Positions 53,401 to 64,000 of a DNA stretch of 64,000 nt are shown one piece after another. The stretch is from Sipunculus nudus. Its lineage: Eukaryota > Annelida > Sipuncula > Golfingiida > Sipunculidae. The translations under genes were made by a program, and so were the position numbers. The notes under the pieces are model-generated. The model made no database searches and was not told the origin of the DNA. It saw only the letters and a program-made list of their open reading frames with translations. The DNA is taken from the NCBI GenBank assembly GCA_026874595.1, contig JAPPUL010000019.1:27037-91036 (forward strand), given 5' to 3'. Positions within the stretch are counted from its first letter, which is position 1. Each line of letters begins with the position of its first letter.

Positions 53401-56400
53401 CCTCTCCGGGCCCCATCTATGATCATACATGTTGGAGGCACAGTCACAACTTTATTGCTTGCCGGAAATCTTCGATTTTCGCAAGCTGGTTGGTCAGTCG
53501 CGGATGTCTGTTTGTCTGTTTGTTTGTTTGTTTGTTTGTCTGCCCAGTCCCTACAGGTCGCAATTTTCATCCCATCGCTTTCAAACTTTCACAGTTTGTG
53601 TAGAATCAAAAATGCAAGAAGCCTATTGTTTTTGGGCAATATAGGTCAAAGGTCAAGGTCAAGGTCATCAAAAGTTCCTAAAGTGCTCTTTTCTTCATAT
53701 CTCCATTACTATTTGTCATAGCCACTTCAAACAGGGCTCATTTTAATCGGCATTCCAAGGCCTTTCTTCTGATATATATGTTGCTGAAATCTGCTGTTTC
53801 TATGGTTACACATTTTGGGGGAAAACTCATGATTTTCGAAAATAAAAGGCCTACTTTTTCTAACTTTGTCATTTTCAAAGCTCGAGAGTTCTAGTTTTTT
53901 GCATCATATAGTACTAAATAAGCTTTTTATCATACAAGTAAAAGTCTCGTAAAATCTTGCACCATTTCTCGTCAAACGAGAATTTTCGAGATTTCATTAA
54001 ATATGGCTTACAGGTCGCATTTTTTAAACTATGACTTTGAAAATGACATATTTTGTGTTATTTAGAAATATCTCGAAACCAATTTTTCATTTTTTGGAAA
54101 TAGCCACCAGGGGGCGTGGTACATGAAACACTGTAACATATCATTTTTCTGCAATATCTCAAAAAATATTAAACGTGACACCATTTTTTTGGTCGTATCT
54201 GAAACTAGGAACATTGGCTTATCCCTTCGCACATGTTGCTTTGTGCTGCCGTTACCATGGTTACCAAATTTTGGGGTAAAACTTGACAATCTGAAAATTC
54301 GGAGTTTTCCAGCTGCTATCTCTGTTGATATTTGCGATAGAAAGGTCTGGTTTTTGGCGTTAGACAGCATCCCTCCAGTTCTAAGCCATTCAATCGCAAG
54401 TCTCGTCATATCTCGCACCGTTTCTCGTGAAACGAGAACACGTGACCATTCAAAGAAATGCCTATAATTCTGTCATTTTTCACGCTACAGACACATGGCT
54501 TGCAGCGCCGGATAGCGGCTGACACTCGCAGTCACATTCAGGGGTCGCATTGTCAGTCTCGTCAAATCTCGCGCCGTGTTTCACCAAACCACGAAGTCAC
54601 GTGCCGTCGCCGCAAGTGGCGGCAGGGTCCTTACGGTGGGCGGCCGGCGTGTGCAGCGGTGCGTGACGGCCTCTCCGGGCCCCATCTATGATCATACATG
54701 TTGGAGGCACAGTCACAACTTTATTGCTTGCCGGAAATCTTCGATTTTCGCAAGCTGGTTGGTCAGTCGCGGATGTCTGTTTGTCTGTTTGTTTGTTTGT
54801 TTGTTTGTCTGCCCAGTCCCTACAGGTCGCAATTTTCATCCCATCGCTTTCAAACTTTCACAGTTTGTGTAGAATCAAAAATGCAAGAAGCCTATTGTTT
54901 TTGGGCAATATAGGTCAAAGGTCAAGGTCAAGGTCATCAAAAGTTCCTAAAGTGCTCTTTTCTTCATATCTCCATTACTATTTGTCATAGCCACTTCAAA
55001 CAGGGCTCATTTTAATCGGCATTCCAAGGCCTTTCTTCTGATATATATGTTGCTGAAATCTGCTGTTTCTATGGTTACACATTTTGGGGGAAAACTCATG
55101 ATTTTCGAAAATAAAAGGCCTACTTTTTCTAACTTTGTCATTTTCAAAGCTCGAGAGTTCTAGTTTTTTGCATCATATAGTACTAAATAAGCTTTTTATC
55201 ATACAAGTAAAAGTCTCGTAAAATCTTGCACCATTTCTCGTCAAACGAGAATTTTCGAGATTTCATTAAATATGGCTTACAGGTCGCATTTTTTAAACTA
55301 TGACTTTGAAAATGACATATTTTGTGTTATTTAGAAATATCTCGAAACCAATTTTTCATTTTTTGGAAATAGCCACCAGGGGGCGTGGTACATGAAACAC
55401 TGTAACATATCATTTTTCTGCAATATCTCAAAAAATATTAAACGTGACACCATTTTTTTGGTCGTATCTGAAACTAGGAACATTGGCTTATCCCTTCGCA
55501 CATGTTGCTTTGTGCTGCCGTTACCATGGTTACCAAATTTTGGGGTAAAACTTGACAATCTGAAAATTCGGAGTTTTCCAGCTGCTATCTCTGTTGATAT
55601 TTGCGATAGAAAGGTCTGGTTTTTGGCGTTAGACAGCATCCCTCCAGTTCTAAGCCATTCAATCGCAAGTCTCGTCATATCTCGCACCGTTTCTCGTGAA
55701 ACGAGAACACGTGACCATTCAAAGAAATGCCTATAATTCTGTCATTTTTCACGCTACAGACACATGGCTTGCAGCGCCGGATAGCGGCTGACACTCGCAG
55801 TCACATTCAGGGGTCGCATTGTCAGTCTCGTCAAATCTCGCGCCGTGTTTCACCAAACCACGAAGTCACGTGCCGTCGCCGCAAGTGGCGGCAGGGTCCT
55901 TACGGTGGGCGGCCGGCGTGTGCAGCGGTGCGTGACGGCCTCTCCGGGCCCCATCTATGATCATACATGTTGGAGGCACAGTCACAACTTTATTGCTTGC
56001 CGGAAATCTTCGATTTTCGCAAGCTGGTTGGTCAGTCGCGGATGTCTGTTTGTCTGTTTGTTTGTTTGTTTGTTTGTCTGCCCAGTCCCTACAGGTCGCA
56101 ATTTTCATCCCATCGCTTTCAAACTTTCACAGTTTGTGTAGAATCAAAAATGCAAGAAGCCTATTGTTTTTGGGCAATATAGGTCAAAGGTCAAGGTCAA
56201 GGTCATCAAAAGTTCCTAAAGTGCTCTTTTCTTCATATCTCCATTACTATTTGTCATAGCCACTTCAAACAGGGCTCATTTTAATCGGCATTCCAAGGCC
56301 TTTCTTCTGATATATATGTTGCTGAAATCTGCTGTTTCTATGGTTACACATTTTGGGGGAAAACTCATGATTTTCGAAAATAAAAGGCCTACTTTTTCTA

Positions 56401-59400
56401 ACTTTGTCATTTTCAAAGCTCGAGAGTTCTAGTTTTTTGCATCATATAGTACTAAATAAGCTTTTTATCATACAAGTAAAAGTCTCGTAAAATCTTGCAC
56501 CATTTCTCGTCAAACGAGAATTTTCGAGATTTCATTAAATATGGCTTACAGGTCGCATTTTTTAAACTATGACTTTGAAAATGACATATTTTGTGTTATT
56601 TAGAAATATCTCGAAACCAATTTTTCATTTTTTGGAAATAGCCACCAGGGGGCGTGGTACATGAAACACTGTAACATATCATTTTTCTGCAATATCTCAA
56701 AAAATATTAAACGTGACACCATTTTTTTGGTCGTATCTGAAACTAGGAACATTGGCTTATCCCTTCGCACATGTTGCTTTGTGCTGCCGTTACCATGGTT
56801 ACCAAATTTTGGGGTAAAACTTGACAATCTGAAAATTCGGAGTTTTCCAGCTGCTATCTCTGTTGATATTTGCGATAGAAAGGTCTGGTTTTTGGCGTTA
56901 GACAGCATCCCTCCAGTTCTAAGCCATTCAATCGCAAGTCTCGTCATATCTCGCACCGTTTCTCGTGAAACGAGAACACGTGACCATTCAAAGAAATGCC
57001 TATAATTCTGTCATTTTTCACGCTACAGACACATGGCTTGCAGCGCCGGATAGCGGCTGACACTCGCAGTCACATTCAGGGGTCGCATTGTCAGTCTCGT
57101 CAAATCTCGCGCCGTGTTTCACCAAACCACGAAGTCACGTGCCGTCGCCGCAAGTGGCGGCAGGGTCCTTACGGTGGGCGGCCGGCGTGTGCAGCGGTGC
57201 GTGACGGCCTCTCCGGGCCCCATCTATGATCATACATGTTGGAGGCACAGTCACAACTTTATTGCTTGCCGGAAATCTTCGATTTTCGCAAGCTGGTTGG
57301 TCAGTCGCGGATGTCTGTTTGTCTGTTTGTTTGTTTGTTTGTTTGTCTGCCCAGTCCCTACAGGTCGCAATTTTCATCCCATCGCTTTCAAACTTTCACA
57401 GTTTGTGTAGAATCAAAAATGCAAGAAGCCTATTGTTTTTGGGCAATATAGGTCAAAGGTCAAGGTCAAGGTCATCAAAAGTTCCTAAAGTGCTCTTTTC
57501 TTCATATCTCCATTACTATTTGTCATAGCCACTTCAAACAGGGCTCATTTTAATCGGCATTCCAAGGCCTTTCTTCTGATATATATGTTGCTGAAATCTG
57601 CTGTTTCTATGGTTACACATTTTGGGGGAAAACTCATGATTTTCGAAAATAAAAGGCCTACTTTTTCTAACTTTGTCATTTTCAAAGCTCGAGAGTTCTA
57701 GTTTTTTGCATCATATAGTACTAAATAAGCTTTTTATCATACAAGTAAAAGTCTCGTAAAATCTTGCACCATTTCTCGTCAAACGAGAATTTTCGAGATT
57801 TCATTAAATATGGCTTACAGGTCGCATTTTTTAAACTATGACTTTGAAAATGACATATTTTGTGTTATTTAGAAATATCTCGAAACCAATTTTTCATTTT
57901 TTGGAAATAGCCACCAGGGGGCGTGGTACATGAAACACTGTAACATATCATTTTTCTGCAATATCTCAAAAAATATTAAACGTGACACCATTTTTTTGGT
58001 CGTATCTGAAACTAGGAACATTGGCTTATCCCTTCGCACATGTTGCTTTGTGCTGCCGTTACCATGGTTACCAAATTTTGGGGTAAAACTTGACAATCTG
58101 AAAATTCGGAGTTTTCCAGCTGCTATCTCTGTTGATATTTGCGATAGAAAGGTCTGGTTTTTGGCGTTAGACAGCATCCCTCCAGTTCTAAGCCATTCAA
58201 TCGCAAGTCTCGTCATATCTCGCACCGTTTCTCGTGAAACGAGAACACGTGACCATTCAAAGAAATGCCTATAATTCTGTCATTTTTCACGCTACAGACA
58301 CATGGCTTGCAGCGCCGGATAGCGGCTGACACTCGCAGTCACATTCAGGGGTCGCATTGTCAGTCTCGTCAAATCTCGCGCCGTGTTTCACCAAACCACG
58401 AAGTCACGTGCCGTCGCCGCAAGTGGCGGCAGGGTCCTTACGGTGGGCGGCCGGCGTGTGCAGCGGTGCGTGACGGCCTCTCCGGGCCCCATCTATGATC
58501 ATACATGTTGGAGGCACAGTCACAACTTTATTGCTTGCCGGAAATCTTCGATTTTCGCAAGCTGGTTGGTCAGTCGCGGATGTCTGTTTGTCTGTTTGTT
58601 TGTTTGTTTGTTTGTCTGCCCAGTCCCTACAGGTCGCAATTTTCATCCCATCGCTTTCAAACTTTCACAGTTTGTGTAGAATCAAAAATGCAAGAAGCCT
58701 ATTGTTTTTGGGCAATATAGGTCAAAGGTCAAGGTCAAGGTCATCAAAAGTTCCTAAAGTGCTCTTTTCTTCATATCTCCATTACTATTTGTCATAGCCA
58801 CTTCAAACAGGGCTCATTTTAATCGGCATTCCAAGGCCTTTCTTCTGATATATATGTTGCTGAAATCTGCTGTTTCTATGGTTACACATTTTGGGGGAAA
58901 ACTCATGATTTTCGAAAATAAAAGGCCTACTTTTTCTAACTTTGTCATTTTCAAAGCTCGAGAGTTCTAGTTTTTTGCATCATATAGTACTAAATAAGCT
59001 TTTTATCATACAAGTAAAAGTCTCGTAAAATCTTGCACCATTTCTCGTCAAACGAGAATTTTCGAGATTTCATTAAATATGGCTTACAGGTCGCATTTTT
59101 TAAACTATGACTTTGAAAATGACATATTTTGTGTTATTTAGAAATATCTCGAAACCAATTTTTCATTTTTTGGAAATAGCCACCAGGGGGCGTGGTACAT
59201 GAAACACTGTAACATATCATTTTTCTGCAATATCTCAAAAAATATTAAACGTGACACCATTTTTTTGGTCGTATCTGAAACTAGGAACATTGGCTTATCC
59301 CTTCGCACATGTTGCTTTGTGCTGCCGTTACCATGGTTACCAAATTTTGGGGTAAAACTTGACAATCTGAAAATTCGGAGTTTTCCAGCTGCTATCTCTG

Positions 59401-62187
59401 TTGATATTTGCGATAGAAAGGTCTGGTTTTTGGCGTTAGACAGCATCCCTCCAGTTCTAAGCCATTCAATCGCAAGTCTCGTCATATCTCGCACCGTTTC
59501 TCGTGAAACGAGAACACGTGACCATTCAAAGAAATGCCTATAATTCTGTCATTTTTCACGCTACAGACACATGGCTTGCAGCGCCGGATAGCGGCTGACA
59601 CTCGCAGTCACATTCAGGGGTCGCATTGTCAGTCTCGTCAAATCTCGCGCCGTGTTTCACCAAACCACGAAGTCACGTGCCGTCGCCGCAAGTGGCGGCA
59701 GGGTCCTTACGGTGGGCGGCCGGCGTGTGCAGCGGTGCGTGACGGCCTCTCCGGGCCCCATCTATGATCATACATGTTGGAGGCACAGTCACAACTTTAT
59801 TGCTTGCCGGAAATCTTCGATTTTCGCAAGCTGGTTGGTCAGTCGCGGATGTCTGTTTGTCTGTTTGTTTGTTTGTTTGTTTGTCTGCCCAGTCCCTACA
59901 GGTCGCAATTTTCATCCCATCGCTTTCAAACTTTCACAGTTTGTGTAGAATCAAAAATGCAAGAAGCCTATTGTTTTTGGGCAATATAGGTCAAAGGTCA
60001 AGGTCAAGGTCATCAAAAGTTCCTAAAGTGCTCTTTTCTTCATATCTCCATTACTATTTGTCATAGCCACTTCAAACAGGGCTCATTTTAATCGGCATTC
60101 CAAGGCCTTTCTTCTGATATATATGTTGCTGAAATCTGCTGTTTCTATGGTTACACATTTTGGGGGAAAACTCATGATTTTCGAAAATAAAAGGCCTACT
60201 TTTTCTAACTTTGTCATTTTCAAAGCTCGAGAGTTCTAGTTTTTTGCATCATATAGTACTAAATAAGCTTTTTATCATACAAGTAAAAGTCTCGTAAAAT
60301 CTTGCACCATTTCTCGTCAAACGAGAATTTTCGAGATTTCATTAAATATGGCTTACAGGTCGCATTTTTTAAACTATGACTTTGAAAATGACATATTTTG
60401 TGTTATTTAGAAATATCTCGAAACCAATTTTTCATTTTTTGGAAATAGCCACCAGGGGGCGTGGTACATGAAACACTGTAACATATCATTTTTCTGCAAT
60501 ATCTCAAAAAATATTAAACGTGACACCATTTTTTTGGTCGTATCTGAAACTAGGAACATTGGCTTATCCCTTCGCACATGTTGCTTTGTGCTGCCGTTAC
60601 CATGGTTACCAAATTTTGGGGTAAAACTTGACAATCTGAAAATTCGGAGTTTTCCAGCTGCTATCTCTGTTGATATTTGCGATAGAAAGGTCTGGTTTTT
60701 GGCGTTAGACAGCATCCCTCCAGTTCTAAGCCATTCAATCGCAAGTCTCGTCATATCTCGCACCGTTTCTCGTGAAACGAGAACACGTGACCATTCAAAG
60801 AAATGCCTATAATTCTGTCATTTTTCACGCTACAGACACATGGCTTGCAGCGCCGGATAGCGGCTGACACTCGCAGTCACATTCAGGGGTCGCATTGTCA
60901 GTCTCGTCAAATCTCGCGCCGTGTTTCACCAAACCACGAAGTCACGTGCCGTCGCCGCAAGTGGCGGCAGGGTCCTTACGGTGGGCGGCCGGCGTGTGCA
61001 GCGGTGCGTGACGGCCTCTCCGGGCCCCATCTATGATCATACATGTTGGAGGCACAGTCACAACTTTATTGCTTGCCGGAAATCTTCGATTTTCGCAAGC
61101 TGGTTGGTCAGTCGCGGATGTCTGTTTGTCTGTTTGTTTGTTTGTTTGTTTGTCTGCCCAGTCCCTACAGGTCGCAATTTTCATCCCATCGCTTTCAAAC
61201 TTTCACAGTTTGTGTAGAATCAAAAATGCAAGAAGCCTATTGTTTTTGGGCAATATAGGTCAAAGGTCAAGGTCAAGGTCATCAAAAGTTCCTAAAGTGC
61301 TCTTTTCTTCATATCTCCATTACTATTTGTCATAGCCACTTCAAACAGGGCTCATTTTAATCGGCATTCCAAGGCCTTTCTTCTGATATATATGTTGCTG
61401 AAATCTGCTGTTTCTATGGTTACACATTTTGGGGGAAAACTCATGATTTTCGAAAATAAAAGGCCTACTTTTTCTAACTTTGTCATTTTCAAAGCTCGAG
61501 AGTTCTAGTTTTTTGCATCATATAGTACTAAATAAGCTTTTTATCATACAAGTAAAAGTCTCGTAAAATCTTGCACCATTTCTCGTCAAACGAGAATTTT
61601 CGAGATTTCATTAAATATGGCTTACAGGTCGCATTTTTTAAACTATGACTTTGAAAATGACATATTTTGTGTTATTTAGAAATATCTCGAAACCAATTTT
61701 TCATTTTTTGGAAATAGCCACCAGGGGGCGTGGTACATGAAACACTGTAACATATCATTTTTCTGCAATATCTCAAAAAATATTAAACGTGACACCATTT
61801 TTTTGGTCGTATCTGAAACTAGGAACATTGGCTTATCCCTTCGCACATGTTGCTTTGTGCTGCCGTTACCATGGTTACCAAATTTTGGGGTAAAACTTGA
61901 CAATCTGAAAATTCGGAGTTTTCCAGCTGCTATCTCTGTTGATATTTGCGATAGAAAGGTCTGGTTTTTGGCGTTAGACAGCATCCCTCCAGTTCTAAGC
62001 CATTCAATCGCAAGTCTCGTCATATCTCGCACCGTTTCTCGTGAAACGAGAACACGTGACCATTCAAAGAAATGCCTATAATTCTGTCATTTTTCACGCT
62101 ACAGACACATGGCTTGCAGCGCCGGATAGCGGCTGACACTCGCAGTCACATTCAGGGGTCGCATTGTCAGTCTCGTCAAATCTCGCG

Positions 62188-63459
62188 CCGTGTTTCACCA
62201 AACCACGAAGTCACGTGCCGTCGCCGCAAGTGGCGGCAGGGTCCTTACGGTGGGCGGCCGGCGTGTGCAGCGGTGCGTGACGGCCTCTCCGGGCCCCATC
62301 TATGATCATACATGTTGGAGGCACAGTCACAACTTTATTGCTTGCCGGAAATCTTCGATTTTCGCAAGCTGGTTGGTCAGTCGCGGATGTCTGTTTGTCT
62401 GTTTGTTTGTTTGTTTGTTTGTCTGCCCAGTCCCTACAGGTCGCAATTTTCATCCCATCGCTTTCAAACTTTCACAGTTTGTGTAGAATCAAAAATGCAA
62501 GAAGCCTATTGTTTTTGGGCAATATAGGTCAAAGGTCAAGGTCAAGGTCATCAAAAGTTCCTAAAGTGCTCTTTTCTTCATATCTCCATTACTATTTGTC
62601 ATAGCCACTTCAAACAGGGCTCATTTTAATCGGCATTCCAAGGCCTTTCTTCTGATATATATGTTGCTGAAATCTGCTGTTTCTATGGTTACACATTTTG
62701 GGGGAAAACTCATGATTTTCGAAAATAAAAGGCCTACTTTTTCTAACTTTGTCATTTTCAAAGCTCGAGAGTTCTAGTTTTTTGCATCATATAGTACTAA
62801 ATAAGCTTTTTATCATACAAGTAAAAGTCTCGTAAAATCTTGCACCATTTCTCGTCAAACGAGAATTTTCGAGATTTCATTAAATATGGCTTACAGGTCG
62901 CATTTTTTAAACTATGACTTTGAAAATGACATATTTTGTGTTATTTAGAAATATCTCGAAACCAATTTTTCATTTTTTGGAAATAGCCACCAGGGGGGCG
63001 TGGTACATGAAACACTGTAACATATCATTTTTCTGCAATATCTCAAAAAATATTAAACGTGACACCATTTTTTTTGGTCGTATCTGAAACTAGGAACATT
63101 GGCTTATCCCTTCGCACATGTTGCTTTGTGCTGCCGTTACCATGGTTACCAAATTTTGGGGTAAAAACTTGACAATCTGAAAATTCGGAGTTTTCCAGCT
63201 GCTATCTCTGTTGATATTTGCGATAGAAAGGTCTGGTTTTTGGCGTTAGACAGCATCCCTCCAGTTCTAAGCCATTCAATCGCAAGTCTCGTCATATCTC
63301 GCACCGTTTCTCGTGAAACGAGAACACGTGACCATTCAAAGAAATGCCTATAATTCTGTCATTTTTCACGCTACAGACACATGGCTTGCAGCGCCGGATA
63401 GCGGCTGACACTCGCAGTCACATTCAGGGGTCGCATTGTCAGTCTCGTCAAATCTCGCG
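62188..63459 (+). repeat. Variant B unit 50 with three homopolymer expansions (1,272 bp)
   Basis: Extra G in the CTCF-like motif (G6 at 62,993-62,998), extra T in the T run near 63,070 and extra A near 63,166. All are single-base run extensions like those of unit 22. Confidence 0.9.
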
Positions 63460-64000
63460 CCGTGTTTCACCAAACCACGAAGTCACGTGCCGTCGCCGCA
63501 AGTGGCGGCAGGGTCCTTACGGTGGGGCGGCCGGCGTGTGCAGCGGTGCGTGACGGCCTCTCCGGGCCCCATCTATGATCATACATGTTGGAGGCACAGT
63601 CACAACTTTATTGCTTGCCGGAAATCTTCGATTTTCGCAAGCTGGTTGGTCAGTCGCGGATGTCTGTTTGTCTGTTTGTTTGTTTGTTTGTTTGTCTGCC
63701 CAGTCCCTACAGGTCGCAATTTTCATCCCATCGCTTTCAAACTTTCACAGTTTGTGTAGAATCAAAAATGCAAGAAGCCTATTGTTTTTGGGCAATATAG
63801 GTCAAAGGTCAAGGTCAAGGTCATCAAAAGTTCCTAAAGTGCTCTTTTCTTCATATCTCCATTACTATTTGTCATAGCCACTTCAAACAGGGCTCATTTT
63901 AATCGGCATTCCAAGGCCTTTCTTCTGATATATATGTTGCTGAAATCTGCTGTTTCTATGGTTACACATTTTGGGGGAAAACTCATGATTTTCGAAAATA
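63460..64000 (+). repeat. Partial variant B unit 51 (541 bp, cut by the window end)
   Basis: Contains the third tail remnant, GC-rich module with one extra G near 63,526, the microsatellite, the AGGTCA cluster at 63,799-63,823 and the first part of the alpha half. Truncation is due to the window border, not a break in the array. Confidence 0.95.

Larger units (their letters stand above)
1..64000 (+). repeat. Macrosatellite array, 1,269-bp unit, 50 complete copies plus one partial
   Basis: The whole window is a direct tandem repeat. Phasing each unit at the 'CCGT' after 'CTCGCG', units start at 1, 1270, 2539, 3808, 5077, 6346, 7615, 8884, 10154, 11423, 12692, 13961, 15230, 16499, 17768, 19037, 20308, 21577, 22846, 24115, 25381, 26637 and 27925, then every 1,269 bp to 62188, and finally 63460. 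Off-length units are 8 (1,270 bp), 16 (1,271), 20 (1,266), 21 (1,256), 22 (1,288) and 50 (1,272). The phase is arbitrary because no array edge is visible. The strand given is only the reading direction used here. No unrelated sequence interrupts the array, so no stretch in the window holds a recognisable gene. Period and lengths are read directly from the sequence; the term macrosatellite is based on unit size above 1 kb and array size above 60 kb. Confidence 0.99.
24629..64000 (+). repeat. Array block of variant B units (rest of unit 20 to partial unit 51)
   Basis: Every diagnostic site from about 24,629 onward is in the B state. Relative to A, B carries 31 substitutions and no length change: T5G, G10A, A24T, C58T, T239C, T246C, T430G, C436A, G470A, T521A, A550C, T572C, A579C, T584G, C586T, C654T, G696A, G756A, T775C, G886T, T1011G, C1014A, G1048T, T1072C, T1079A, T1082C, A1165C, T1195C, T1205C, A1243G and T1250C. 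That is 17 transitions and 14 transversions, about 2.4%. Position 239 is not fixed: units 21, 22, 31, 36 and 40 keep the A-like T. Units 23-49 are otherwise almost identical. Confidence 0.93.

Noticed and set aside
1-64000. CRISPR array or bacterial tandem repeat
   Set aside because: Units are 1,269 bp and contiguous, with no unique spacers, no cas genes and no bacterial gene organisation.
1-64000. Tandem rRNA, 5S, histone or snRNA gene cluster
   Set aside because: No conserved rRNA, 5S, histone or snRNA sequence and no convincing polymerase III A/B boxes were seen in the unit.

Overview
The whole window is one head-to-tail tandem array of a 1,269-bp repeat unit: 50 complete copies plus a 541-bp partial copy. 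The array enters at base 1 and is still running at base 64000, so neither flank is visible and the true array is longer than 64 kb. I see no credible protein-coding gene, rRNA, tRNA, CRISPR array or transposase. The open frames are short (at most about 125 codons), overlap each other on both strands and recur once per unit. The sequence is eukaryotic macrosatellite DNA. I infer, without proof, a metazoan and probably a marine invertebrate such as a mollusc. The grounds are the TGTT/TGTC microsatellite, the AGGTCA-rich tract and the 'ACAGGTCGCA...TTTTCATCC' style of sequence, which resemble dispersed repeats of bivalve and gastropod genomes as I recall them; no search was run.

Layout. Units 1-19 and the first ~490 bp of unit 20 (bases 1 to about 24,600) are variant A. 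From about 24,630 to the end everything is variant B. A and B have the same length and differ at 31 substitutions per unit (about 2.4%), while copies inside each block are almost identical. The A/B switch lies inside unit 20 between 24,585 and 24,629, beside a 6-bp deletion. It is followed at once by about 3.2 kb (24,614-27,840; units 20-22) holding 27 extra single bases in short runs, which looks like unpolished long-read sequence. A smaller patch of the same kind lies at 62,990-63,530. From 27,925 to about 62,990, roughly 28 B units carry only five deviations that I found.

Unit anatomy (unit 1 coordinates equal window coordinates). A GC-rich, CpG-rich module at 31-110 is followed by a TGTT/TGTC microsatellite at 201-240. 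Two diverged halves of about 456 bp come next (alpha, 248-704; beta, 705-1160), then a further partial copy of their tail crossing into the next unit (1251-1301). Alpha carries four head-to-tail AGGTCA nuclear-receptor half-sites (339-363). At the equivalent place in beta lies a near-consensus CTCF motif (797-815). Both halves carry a TTCTCGT/ACGAGAA hairpin, and each unit has two CACGTG E-boxes.

The most interesting hypothesis is that this is a CTCF-motif macrosatellite, with 50 same-strand sites spaced 1,269 bp apart, formally similar to mammalian DXZ4. Binding is untested, and the copy number and the A/B junction both need read-level confirmation because of the assembly-noise signature.
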